This document shows positions 1 through 11,306 of a DNA stretch of 64,000 nucleotides, in pieces (position 1 is the first letter of the stretch; every line of letters starts with the position of its first letter). This DNA is from Paulownia fortunei (lineage: Eukaryota; Streptophyta; Magnoliopsida; Lamiales; Paulowniaceae): assembly GCA_019321725.1 (NCBI GenBank), contig CM033118.1, forward strand, positions 13,046,071 through 13,110,070, read 5' to 3'. The translations under genes and the position numbers were made by a program. The notes under the pieces were generated by a model, which worked only from the letters and a program-made list of their open reading frames with translations, did no database searches and was not told the DNA's origin.

Positions 1-960
1 GCTTTTGCTCATGCGGTCTAGGAGTGTCCGCATTAGTAGCCCTAGATGTATCCTCCAGATGTATCCGCCCTAAGTCCCAAGAGTTCCTACTGGAGTGGTC
101 TACAAAGTTCCACCCAAGCAGGATTTCACACCCCTAGAGCAAGAAGCTTCAGCAGAATGAATGCCAACTAGAATAGCGACGTTGCAAAGTACACCCAAAG
201 CCCCACCTATCTTATTGAAGAACACCTCAGCAAGAGCAATGGCAAAGGTTGTAACTCCATATACAGAAACTCATCCAAGGCCAGAAAGCATTCCTCCAGA
301 TGGTGGAAAGAATGCTCTCACAAGGTAGAACCTTAGCTAAGCAGAACTACCACCTCTAGAGTAGTGAAATGAGACACATTTGAGCTCCCATGCGTAGGTT
401 AGAGTTGGCACAAAAATGATACACCATCCCACTCTTCTAGAGTAAGAGGCCATGGGACATGGTCCATGGTGAATGCCATAAAAAATGTGATCAGTAACTG
501 ATAGTGGGATACGGTCCCTGCTGAACGCCATAAAAAATGGTCAATAAAGGGCTGTGGGACATGGTCTGTGGTGAATGTTGTAAAAAAAGTGGTCAGTAAG
601 TGGTTTTGGGATACGATCCATGGCAAAAGCCTAGAAATGAGGTATCTATAAGTGGCTGAAGTCCCTAGTAAAATCTTCGAGGTAGTCAACAAGTGGTTGC
701 AGAATGCAGTAATTCCAGGGAAGAACCTCATAGAAAGAAAAGCCCCAACCACATTTAGGTCAAACTTAGCCTGCGGGAGGAAACACCTCACCAAGGCACA
801 AAATATTGCCTTAGCTCATAAGAGAGAAAATACTAAAACAACAATGGGACGAGTTCAAATCCAAACCCATAATAAACCCACCCATTCAAAGCGGGTCCAA
901 ACCTAGTTAAACGGTCTTGAGGTCGGTAATAGGTTTCAATTTTTTCACCTGGGCGGGTTT
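1..960. other. Unassigned sequence, moderately GC-rich, no gene
   Basis: This stretch has a more balanced base composition than most of the window, but every frame is broken by stops and I recognise no protein family. It contains the 52-bp tandem repeat listed separately. Residues 902-975 carry a short GGGC-rich segment that resembles the end of a dispersed repeat. It is probably transposon-derived, but that is inference. Confidence 0.4.
453..632. repeat. Degenerate tandem repeat, about 3.5 copies of 52 bp
   Basis: Units begin at about 453, 505, 555 and 608, each starting GGGA followed by a CATGGTCC- or ACGGTCC-like word and then a GAATGCCATAAAAAATG-like word. Spacing is 50-53 bp and the copies have diverged. 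No coding meaning is apparent. Confidence 0.7.
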
Positions 961-3590
961 AGGTTGGGTCTTATTACTGTCCTCACACCTACCCCATATA
1001 TATATTATATTCTTTTTAAATATATATCTTTTTACTTTAGGAATATATGGTGAGCCTTCAACTAGATTTTTCACTTTTTTCATTGACTAGACTAGGGTTC
1101 TTCCTTCAAGTGAGTTCCTCTCGGCCGTCTGCCTATTGCCCTTCCCAATGGCTAGGACTCTACCATGGTTTCGCCTTTATGTCTTCTAATCTTTCTCCTC
1201 ACTAGAGATTTTTATATCAATCCTTACCTCCACTCTAACAATGATGGTATTTCTACCAATTCATAGGCACACAACAAGCGTTTGTTGTGGCAAAAGCAAA
1301 AGCATAAAAAATTATTGCTCAAGAAGAGGTCAAATAACAGTGAGTTGAGTATTGTATTCACAAGGATTGTAATAAAAAATTACATCAAATATTGTAATTC
1401 AAATAGTCCTAATTTTATCTAGAAAATCGAGTGATGATTGGTAAACAAAGTAGAGTAAGATAAAAAAAAATGCAAAGATAAGGGTGGAGTTCTTAGCAAC
1501 AAACACCTTGTGAGTAAGAAATTCTAAAGGAATGACTTACCTAATTATCACTTATATTCTTCCTTCCAGAATATACTAATTCAAGTCAACAATATATGTA
1601 AGTTAAGAATTCTTAAGTTCATCAATTCACTATCTCTAGTGTCGAATTAACTATGAGTTCCAACATAAATTTCAATGTTTCCATAAAAGTTCAAGAATAA
1701 AACTCTACAAAAGTTCAATGAATTCTTCTTCAAATTTTCAAATGTTTCATAAGCTTCTCAACTCTATGATTCCTAGGTTGTGTTATTCTTATGATCATAT
1801 ATGATTTTTTTCTGTTTTGAGTATCAAATCTCATACATCAAACAATCTTAATTAATGACCACATAATCAAGATGCAATATTAAACAAGATAACACAAACA
1901 AGATGAATAACTTGAACTAATATTGAATGGAATTCAAAATATAAGATCAAATAAGATACATCCTCTAAAAAGAAAAGTTTAATTCATCATGGATGAATAC
2001 AATTTCGAAAAATACATAAGAAAGAACATGAAAATTGTTCACCAATTTGTGAAGTGAGAGAAATGGTTGAAACTCTCATTGTCTTCCCCAATAGCTCCCT
2101 TGGTTGATGCCAGTCATCTTTTTTTAACCTCTCAAGATGATTCCTAACTTTTCCTCTCTCAATAGTCTTCCAAAAACCTCTGAAATCCTTTTCTTTTCTT
2201 GGTTTTTTCCCTTCTCAAGAGTCTTCCGAAAAATCTAAAATTCTTTCCCTTTTGTTGGTTTTCCCCCCTTTTTACTCTCTTTTTCCTTCTTATTTTTCGG
2301 CCAAAAGAAGTCCCCAAAATTATCTTCAAAGTTTCCTTTTAAAGTCCTTCAAAAGAAAGTCCCAAAATTAGACTTAAAAATTATATTTTAAATTTTTCAC
2401 GAATTGGGGTCGTGGCTCTAAATTCAAGGGCCACATCCCCAAACTGTCTGTTAGAGCACAGATTAAACTTGCACTGCAGCTTTGATTTTTAGCATCATGT
2501 TGCCAAATATTCTGTCCTCTTATCTGCGAACTGGCGCCATGACCCTACTTTCTGGTGCCGAGGTGCCAAATGATCTCAATTTTTTCTTTCAAGCTAGCAT
2601 TGTGGCTCTGATTTCTGGCACCACGACTCTGAGTTCTGGCGTCGCGGCTCCAAGTGGTCTGCCCTCCTTTGTAAACAATCTCACATAGGAACATTCTTTT
2701 TGTAAGCCATTTTTTAGCTCTTTCTAATCTGAATTATCTTTTTGTGACTTTTAGCTCTGTGTCTTGGCTTAGCTTTCCATAGACACTTGAATCAATTTGA
2801 TATGAAATCTTTGGAGAGAATTATATCTAAAATATCAAAATATATCATACTAGAAAGTTTAAGTCTAATGCTAACTTATAAACTCGATTTTTCTCATTGA
2901 AATAGAAAGAACTAGATTTTGTAGTAAACAAAAAAGTTGTAGATCTATCTCTTGGTTTCCAATGAATCAAGAATCAATTCAATAAGATATTGGACCAAAG
3001 AGTTATGATTGAAATATGAAAACTGTCATAGTTAGCACCACAATGTAGATTCTTCAAAATTTCAACCAAGTTTTTGTTTCTTTTCATTTTTTCTCTTTTT
3101 GCCATTACCTACAAGATTTCAAACTTAATGCATAAAAGGTAACATAAACACTTAAAAATAAATCAAATGTTAATCAAAAAATATATGAGTTATTGGTATA
3201 AATCCAACTTATCAACAGTCTGATCATAAATTATGAGTGCTCTATCCACAATAATATCCTGAAAAGTAGAAGAGGACTTAAACTTAGAGATAACCTCTTC
3301 CTTAGTGCGAGCAAGCAAAGCCCTGCCTCTCTATTAAATCTATGAACTTCATCCTAGTGGAAATCTCATGGCTTATAGTGCTACTTCAAGGCTACAAACT
3401 TTTAGGTGCCCTTGCTCATCTCTCCCTACAAGCGAGTGACATGAGCCTCATATTTCTTCTCTATTACCTCAAGATAGGCAACCAATTTCTCATAGTTGGC
3501 AGATCATTAACTCATCATAGTCGAGAGTGTAAAAAGTCAAGTAAAACTTAATAACAATGAATAAAAAGTGAGAGTAAAGTGCTTACCAGA
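961..3590. other. Repeat-derived AT-rich stretch without a gene
   Basis: No supported coding region. Between about 2400 and 2660 there is a run of words such as TCTGGCGCCATG, TCTGGTGCCGAGG and TCTGGCGTCGCGGCTCC separated by AT-rich spacers. A related set of words (GTCGTGGC, GGCTGTAGCCCC) appears near 59260-59410 on the other strand, so this is probably part of a dispersed element rather than host coding DNA. Confidence 0.4.
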
Positions 3591-3811
3591 GTTAAGTCTC
3601 CAGCAAGCATCTCGCTCAAACTTATATTTGACAAAGGACTTAGTCATTGAACATCACCCTCGTTCATGGCACTCCTCATCATTTTCTATCCAAGAAAAGC
3701 TTTAGAGGTATCCCAATAAGACTGGATCCCATATGAATGAGAAAGCCTAAAGGGAAAAGCACCCATGCGAATGCTATGGTAAACTAGGGGATCTCGCAAA
3801 CTATCCCTCAG

Positions 3812-4892
3812 CTACTTGTTCGAGGTAATATGAGGAATGGCCTCCAAATGACTCCTACTCCCAAGTACTGGGATGTGGAAGGTAGATCTAGAATCACTAC
3901 ATTTGTGATTAGAAGAAGATCGCCCATTCGCAACCTTCCTCTTAAAGCCATCACGTGACGCGTGATCCGCTGACTTCTGAGCATTAACTACATCCACATT
4001 CAACTCATTTCTTGACATAAGTGAAAGAAAACAAAAACCATGAGAAAACATGCAGACGTAAAGGTTAAGTATACTATAGAAATATGCAACAAGGTAGAGA
4101 GAGTACTAATGAAAAAAGGTTAATATCAAATGAGTCGTTAAACAATCCTGTCGCTCTAAATCAATCCCTAAGCTCCTCATAAATTTTACGGATAGGCACT
4201 AAAGATGGAGAACTACTCTACTCATAAGGGAAAAATCCCGACCATATCCCTGACGTTGAAAAACTTCTCCTTCTAGGTTCCTTGAAAGAAACACAACCAG
4301 TCAACATCCTATAGCCCACTCTAGGGAAAAAATGAAAAATGTCACACTAGTCACCCTACAAATATGGATTAGGGAATGAAAACTCTCCAAAGTTACTTCG
4401 AGTCTTAACTTCTCAAGACGATACTAGAAGCCCTTGAAATACATGAAAGAATTGGGCATAAATTAGCTTATACAATGGCTTATACAAAGTCCATAACACC
4501 ACACAATCTTGACTAATTGCAGATAAGGTGGAACAGAAAGCCCACTCATGAAAAAAAATTGGGAGACAGTAAAGTATCCCTCAGGATAACTTATAACCCT
4601 TTGTTCCTTAGAAGGCAGAATCAACTCATGAGACAAAGGAAAGAACTTCTTACTACTCAACTCCTTTTGAGACATAGTATTGCCAAGAACTTATACATTC
4701 ATCACAGGACATCACTCTTAACGATGCCCCCCAATTGAAAAAGCACTTCTTGCTTCTGGGGCTAAGATAATGTCTAAACCACCTCCCATCCCCTAACTCA
4801 TAAGACTCGAACAACTCATCCGAGATATCTAGAGACACACTCTCTTTATACCCAAATAACTCAGCATGACAATTAAGCCTAAATTTCCACAA
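3812..4892 (-). pseudogene. Decayed gypsy-type putative transposon ORF
   Basis: On the minus strand, fragments at 4892-4653, 4675-4463 and 4051-3812 resemble the plant 'putative gypsy type transposon' N-terminal domain (Pfam family PF04195 as I remember it). The clearest piece has a YPEGYFTVSQFFF-like segment followed by SGLSVPPYLQLV and a conserved-looking Y-G-L tract. After about 4463 related residues continue in shifting frames with stops. Frame changes between pieces and many stops make it a pseudogene. The 3812-4051 piece is basic and Ser-rich and may be a later part of the same ORF. The family match is by eye, so the class is only moderately sure; the lack of an intact product is certain. 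Confidence 0.5.
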
Positions 4893-5289
4893 TCAACTCC
4901 GAGATTCCCCTTTAAGAAATTTCATAAACATAAATCCCTATCTATCTTGTCCACTAAAAATGATGGAAGATAGCCTAATGCGACCAAAGCAAAACTCAAA
5001 AGAACCAGGACAGACAGAACCTAACCATCCAGGGTAAAATCAATGTCTTGGCTAGGTGAGGACACGCCTCGCCCAACATGGGCGAGCCAGCACGATATGC
5101 TACAGACCTACTGAGTTCGAGGTGGATGTACCACCTTCGCACCCTTCATGCCCCAACTCCATACTTGGGACATTTTTCCTTTGCCTATACACTTTCCCAT
5201 TTCTTCCAAACATAACTCACTCGGAAGGAAAATACATAAAGAAAAAAAATAATTGAAAAATATTCTTAAATTAAAAAATGCAATCCTGA

Positions 5290-5830
5290 TAGAATGACTT
5301 GCCTAGGGAGCATAAATAAATAACTCCTAGCTAGTCAGCCTACCCAAGAGTTAAGGGGCCTATGGCCCAATTAATTACCAAAAGTCCAAATACTGAGAAA
5401 GACTCAATACAATGAGTCTGCCCAAGCATAATGGTATAAATTATAGAGGTGTAAAAGGTACATGCACCCAACCACACACAATAGCCAATGAGGTAATAAA
5501 CCCTAATGGCGTAAGAGGTGCACGCACCCATCCATATATAATTATAGTCCCCTTGAGGATAATTATAAATACCCTCTCCAGCTCATTCTAAAAGTACATC
5601 ATTTTCACTTAGCTATTAATTGCTATGTGAATTCATTATGCTCTATTTACCAAACACATTGATTAGAGCGTCAAAAAGTTATTCTTGGGACAACCCCAAG
5701 GACTTCTAATAGTTTGCTCACATCGCAAGTATAGACCCAGCATACAAATTGTATTCTGGAAGGAAGTCGATTACTTGGAGCTTTCCATCAATCCAACTTC
5801 CATTAAGGTAGGTATCGCATCAGATAGGAA
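5290..5830 (+). repeat. LTR-like segment, possible solo LTR
   Basis: The segment has the layout of a plant gypsy LTR promoter: a TATA-like AATTATAAATACC at about 5561, a pyrimidine-rich stretch after it, then GATTAGAGCGTCAAAAAG near 5653. A ...GACTAGAGCGTCGGAG... word is common in this position in plant LTRs, from memory. No second copy was found in the window, so it may be a solo LTR or a fragment. Exact ends are not determined. Confidence 0.45.
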
Positions 5831-5994
5831 TGTATACTTGTCAATCTAAGTGCTAATATATCCAAATTTGATTGAAATCCCATTCGCTCATACCTACTAA
5901 AATGGATACTTTTAGTTTGTCCACCCTCGAATCTATTATTTTTTCTAGAGTATGAAAATGGAAGCTTTATGAAGGTTTGATCTCAATACACGGA

Positions 5995-6370
5995 GGATGT
6001 TTTGTTAAATTTATTTAAAAGATCTTATAAGTTATTATAAGATGTTTATCAAGTTTATAAAATATTATATTTTATTTTTAAAGTATTTGGATAAAATAAG
6101 ATCACATAATTTATAAAATATTAATAATGATAATTTTATAATTAATATGGTCAAAATTAATGAAGTTTAGTAAAAAATTAAAAATAAATTATAAAGTCCT
6201 TATTTAAAAAAAAATAGCTCATGAGACCTTAATATCTTATTTGGAAACTCATAAGTTCTTATTTTATAAATTTATCAAAAATATATTTAGAGCATCGTAT
6301 GAATTTTTAAATATCCTATAAGATATTTTAAATATCTTGTAAAGTCACTCAAAAACCCTCTTAATTGGCC
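5995..6370. mobile_element. AT-rich MITE-like element, copy 1
   Basis: The segment runs from a GGATGTTTTGTTAAATTT-like left edge to an AAAAACCCTCTT right edge and contains words such as CTTATAAGTTATTATAAG and GGATAAAATAAGATCA. A related AT-rich segment with the same words in opposite orientation lies at 21640-22015. Short inverted ends (GAGG-TGTTT type) are suggestive but imperfect. No coding capacity. Confidence 0.45.
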
Positions 6371-7919
6371 TAAGGGATTGAAGCTAGTAGGCCCCTTTGT
6401 GAAGGGCATGTCAACATGCCAACCGACTGGGGCCTCCTTAATGGGGTTTATGAGCCCAGAAAGCTGGCTGTGTAGGATAGTGACTTCCATTATATAACTA
6501 TGGTACCACCAAAACACCAAGAAGAGGACCTTAGCAATGCCATATCTTTTCCAATCTAAGGGATTGAGATATATGAGAGACACAATGGAATGGGACTCTT
6601 TCAAGTCCTATTTCCATTGACTTCAATACAGGGCAAACACACATGCTTAGTATCCCAAAATTTATTATTATTGTTTATTTTTTGGGACGCTTTGAAATAA
6701 GATTTTCTTTTTAAAATTATTTTTTTCCCTCTAAAAACTATCATCACACCTAAAGTGTATCCGGCGTCTTTAGCTCTTCACCACTACTTTTAAGATAACA
6801 TTATAAAAAAATTAAACTTTTTCAACTTTTATCTAAATTTTTTGATCAATTTAAAATATATTTACTTATTTTAAACAGATGGAGCATCTCTCTCTATATA
6901 TGTATAAAGAGAATTATAATATATGTGTATGCATGTAGGTTAAAGATTTGCATACACATAAGGAGAAAGAGATGTGGACAAGTACCAGAAGCAAGCACCT
7001 AAGTATGGAGCCCCCACCGGCCCATGTGCAATGTGACCATGCTCCCATCAATCAACTATCTATTTAACTATCCTATATCACCTACTATTTCACTAGTCAC
7101 TAGTATACTACTAGTGTGTAGGTGTATGACAAGATTAAATGTGATAATATTTGGATGGACAGCGACACTACATCTAATTCATTCAAGATTATTAAATTAA
7201 AGAACTGTTTGTGATTTAAAAAATATATTTTATAATTTAATGATCAATCGTGAAATAATTTAACTATATTTAATTCATTCAAAATTATTGAATTAAAGAC
7301 TATAGGTGGTAAAAATAGTTATGTTTTTATAGTTTAATGATCAAACGTGAAATAATTTAATGATTAAATGTGAAATTAGATATTTAACATGACCCTAGTT
7401 TCAGAGTATGATCTATTTCTGTATCATTCTTGATCGCAATTTTGTAGAAATTACTGAATAATCTCTTTGATATTAACTAACAATGTAAATATTTTTAATT
7501 TATTAGAAGAGGTAAAATTTTAGAACTTAATAATTTTATGTATAAGATTTATACTAATTATAAAAATTCATAGAGTTGAGGGGGAGGGGCCGGCCGCCAC
7601 CTCCCACCCCTTGGCTATGTCTCTACCTCAAGGGTATATGTATAATTTATCATACCTCAAAATGGGGACCATGATACTTCACTAGAAATATCTCACAATG
7701 AGGTTTTAGAGGTAGCATAATTGTCATAAGAATAATGAAATTAAGCTCTAATTTGAAATGCAGTACAACACAATATCATTCATTTTTGTACCATGAGTCC
7801 CTTTGACAGTAGAAGTCTCACTTTTGTATCTCAAGTCTCAATTCTAAGACATAGGTCTAATTTTGGTACTTTATATTGTTGGAAACATCAAATCAAATAC
7901 CCAAAATTTGCATCTTAAG

Positions 7920-8130
7920 CTATTGTTTCTCATGGGATTCTTATGTTGTGTTTTGTGTTGTTTTGGAATGTTTTAGGAAAAATATTTTGAGAAAATATAT
8001 TGATGAATATGTGAAAAATGAAAGGATATTTGATTTTGTTTTGGATATGAGATATTTTAAACTGTAAATTTCTTTTTAGATAAGTTTTGTTTAATTAATG
8101 ATGTCACATCAAATTTTTTTATTGTTATAT
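7920..8130 (+). repeat. Dispersed TTTGTTTGGTGTTATTTT-type repeat copy
   Basis: The sequence from TTGTGTTTTGTGTTGTTTTG through GAGAAAATATATTGATGAAT to GATGTCACATCA aligns by eye with copies at 9121, 19804 and 38625. The shared order of words suggests one old non-autonomous transposon family. Ends are not resolved. Confidence 0.45.
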
Positions 8131-9120
8131 ATTTTTATTATATGAAGATAAAAATTGAAAGATATATATTCATATCAATGTAATAATTGGAAGATATAAA
8201 TATATATATTTTTTGTATATATAATAATTATATAAAAAATTTTGGGGGGAAAGAAAGATGTCTTTTGGGAGTTAAATATTCAGTTTTATTTTTGAAAAAA
8301 AAAAATTGAGAGCATAAAAACATTCCTAAAATAACACCAAAGATCGCGTTAGGTTCTTGTTTCTTAAGATCACATCAGCCATGGCTATACGATTCCTACA
8401 ATAGTGGCACTTAAATCTTGGAATTAAGGTTAGAAGAAAATTTAGAGGAAAAAAAAAAACATTAGGAGAAAGCTAATAAGAGGGATGTTATACTATATTG
8501 AGAAGAAAAGAAGCACAAATTTCCTATAAAAAAGCAAATTGGTAAGGAGGTGTTTTGGTTGCATAAAATACATGAGAAAATTGTCAAAATATGTCATTTT
8601 CCTCTTACTTACTTGCCCTTGACATTTAACATCTATTTAAAGCCACGCATGAAACATGATACATTAATTTATAAGTTTGTTAACTCTTTATGGAATGTTA
8701 AAAATTGTTGCAAGAGGTGACAATGTGACTAGAAAAAAATCTGTTGAAAAAGCTTCATGAACGCAAAATAATAATGACATTTGTCAGTATGTCACGACTT
8801 ATTTCTAATATTACTGAAAATTAAATTTCTGTGTGAACAACTATATGTAAAGTGGGCAACAGCTTTTGGTGGTTGTTGATAACACATGACGAGTAGAAAA
8901 ATTAAAATAGGTTTTCATAGCATAATTCTTTCTAGCAAAGTTAGTACCAATGTTCTGCCAACCTACTAAAACTCTAAGATTTTCTTTTAAAAATAATTTT
9001 CTATTTAAAATAATAATGAGAGGCCACAAACTCTCAAGTATTACTGTCGAGGTTAATATTGTAAAGATACTCAATATTTAAATTTTTAAACTTATTCTTG
9101 TTGATTGAAACAAGAATTAT

Positions 9121-9360
9121 TCATTTTGTTTGGTGTTGTTTCTAGTATTTTGGGAGAATATATTTTGAAAAAATATATTTTAGTAGTAGTATTAGATAAT
9201 GTATTAAAAATAAAAATATTTGGATGAATCGTTGAAAAATAATGATGTGATGTATTTTGAAAAAGAAAATTAATTGTACATGTACTGTCAATATTATTTT
9301 ATTGTATTTAGTGGGAGATATTTTCAACTGTAGATATTTTGTCAATATTGTTTTGTTATG
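9121..9360 (+). repeat. Dispersed TTTGTTTGGTGTTATTTT-type repeat copy
   Basis: It begins TTTTGTTTGGTGTTGTTTCT and continues with GAGAATATATTTTGAAAAAA and AATAATGATGTGATGTATTT, the same order of words as near 38625-38850. The copy is diverged and non-coding. Confidence 0.45.
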
Positions 9361-11306
9361 GTTAGTGGGGTATAGTAGTTAACAGTAATTAATTAAAATA
9401 ATAATTTATCAGTATTTGGCAGAATGAAAATCTTATTTGAGGAAAACACGTTTGCTAATCACAATTTCATTTTAGGAGAAGGAAAATGAATTCTTCAAAA
9501 CATGACCCAACGAAGGCATATAAATGTAATATATTCGTTTTGGAGGGGGAATATTCATTACCTCTATGAAATCATTTGATACATTAATTTTATATATCCA
9601 AAGTTAATTTATAAGTATATAAATGTAATATATTCAAAACTTAATATATACATATTAACATAATGCAGATACATTATGTGTGCGAATAGGTGTATGTACT
9701 TACATGTGTTTAGTTTGGCAAATATTTTAAACTTGAACCTTCAATAAAAGATAAAAATATAATAGTGAAATTTTAAATTTTGATGTCTTTATTTTAGTTT
9801 CATATCCTAATTTTGAGGAATTGTTTTATTTTTATTTCAAAATTTATTATTATACAAAAATCTTAACATTTGCCAAACAATTTTATCATCGAAAATTACC
9901 CCTACCAAATGGTATTTGAATTTTTGATTAAATTGATTTTATTAGATGAATATGTGGAGAGAATGACTAAGGAGATGAGTGAAAAAGAAATATAGAGAAT
10001 AGAGCATAGTAGTGAAAAATTAAGTGAAATTTTAAGAAATGAGAAAAAACTATAAGATATTTCTTAGAAAAAGTTATACAATTTTGATATTTTATATGTC
10101 ATGTAAATGTTTAACGACATATATAATCTCCCAAAGTGAATTGAGTTGACTCTTTATATTTAGCAGTTAGTTTGAAAGATTAATAAGTGCCTACTTCACA
10201 GTTGGGCGAAGCAAAGTAATATATGAAATATAGCTGAAGGAGGAAAATTGTAATTCACCCTATTGTCAAATTAGGACCAATCGATATAAAGCTCCATTAA
10301 TTTAAAAGTAACCTATATTCTAATAACAAATTAGATAGTAATTTTTGGAGAAACTGAGTCTCATAATAAATTTAAATAATACTTCCTCATCCAACATAAT
10401 TGTAAGGATAGCAAGGGTTAGGTTTTGGATGGATTTGCTAAAATTTTAGACTTGTTTTATTCGAATCCCACGAGTTGGACTTATTAAATTTACTAAAGCT
10501 TGACCGATGATTTGGACACATTAGACATTTTAGACCCATTTTGAAAATCTAAAAATATTTAAAAAAATTATGTTTTTTTAAAAAAATATTATAATTTTTT
10601 TAAATATGTGACAATTTTATTATTAAAGAACTAATTATTTGCAAATGTATAGGTGCATTTTTTTCTTTTTTGAGAAATTAAATTTTAAAAATATGGAAAG
10701 TAAAAAATAATTTATTTATTTTACATTCTTAAATTTAAATTGAAAAGATATTATACTTAACATAATGAACCGAACCCAATATACACCTGGTCTCAAAATC
10801 TACCCCAAGTAATGTAGATTTGAGATTGATTCGAATTTGACCGAACCACATATGTATAGATTCTTATTTCACCTTATACGTTCAAAATTCCAATTAGAGT
10901 TATACTCAATATGTTTGTTAAATTTTCTCATTTACTGGATAGTCTTATCAAAATATTTACTGTCAATTTTTGAGTCTTTCTAATGAAGACTATCAAACCA
11001 AAACTTCCATTCCTTATCATATCTCAAATCTCAATTCTAATCATCCCATAATATTTTATTTTTTTCGTCCTTTTCTTCCCCCACTTGATCCACACCACAT
11101 TCTTCTATTTTTTATTTTATTTGATTGTTAAATTTTGACCTCAAACGTTCTTAATGCTTGTCTCTTTAAGCAATAACTTTGGTTTATTTTCAATTAAATC
11201 TTATGATATATTTCTTATCATATAAATCTCACTGTTATTTATGTACACAAATACAATATTTGTCGGAGTACTATTGTGATTATTATCTTTTATATATGCT
11301 TTTAAT

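Larger units (their letters stand above)
6371..11298. other. Long AT-rich intergenic region, no supported gene
   Basis: All open frames here are short, start poorly and match nothing I recognise. The 105-residue minus-strand frame at 6287-6604 lies in a slightly GC-richer patch but shows no family features. Dispersed-repeat copies at 7920-8130 and 9121-9360 are listed separately. A diverged repeat with GGTTAGG/GACCG words lies near 10410-10850. I see no other structure. Confidence 0.5.

Noticed and set aside
6287..6604. 105-residue minus-strand frame
   Set aside because: No family resemblance; its C-terminal part reads through the edge of an AT-rich MITE-like element.
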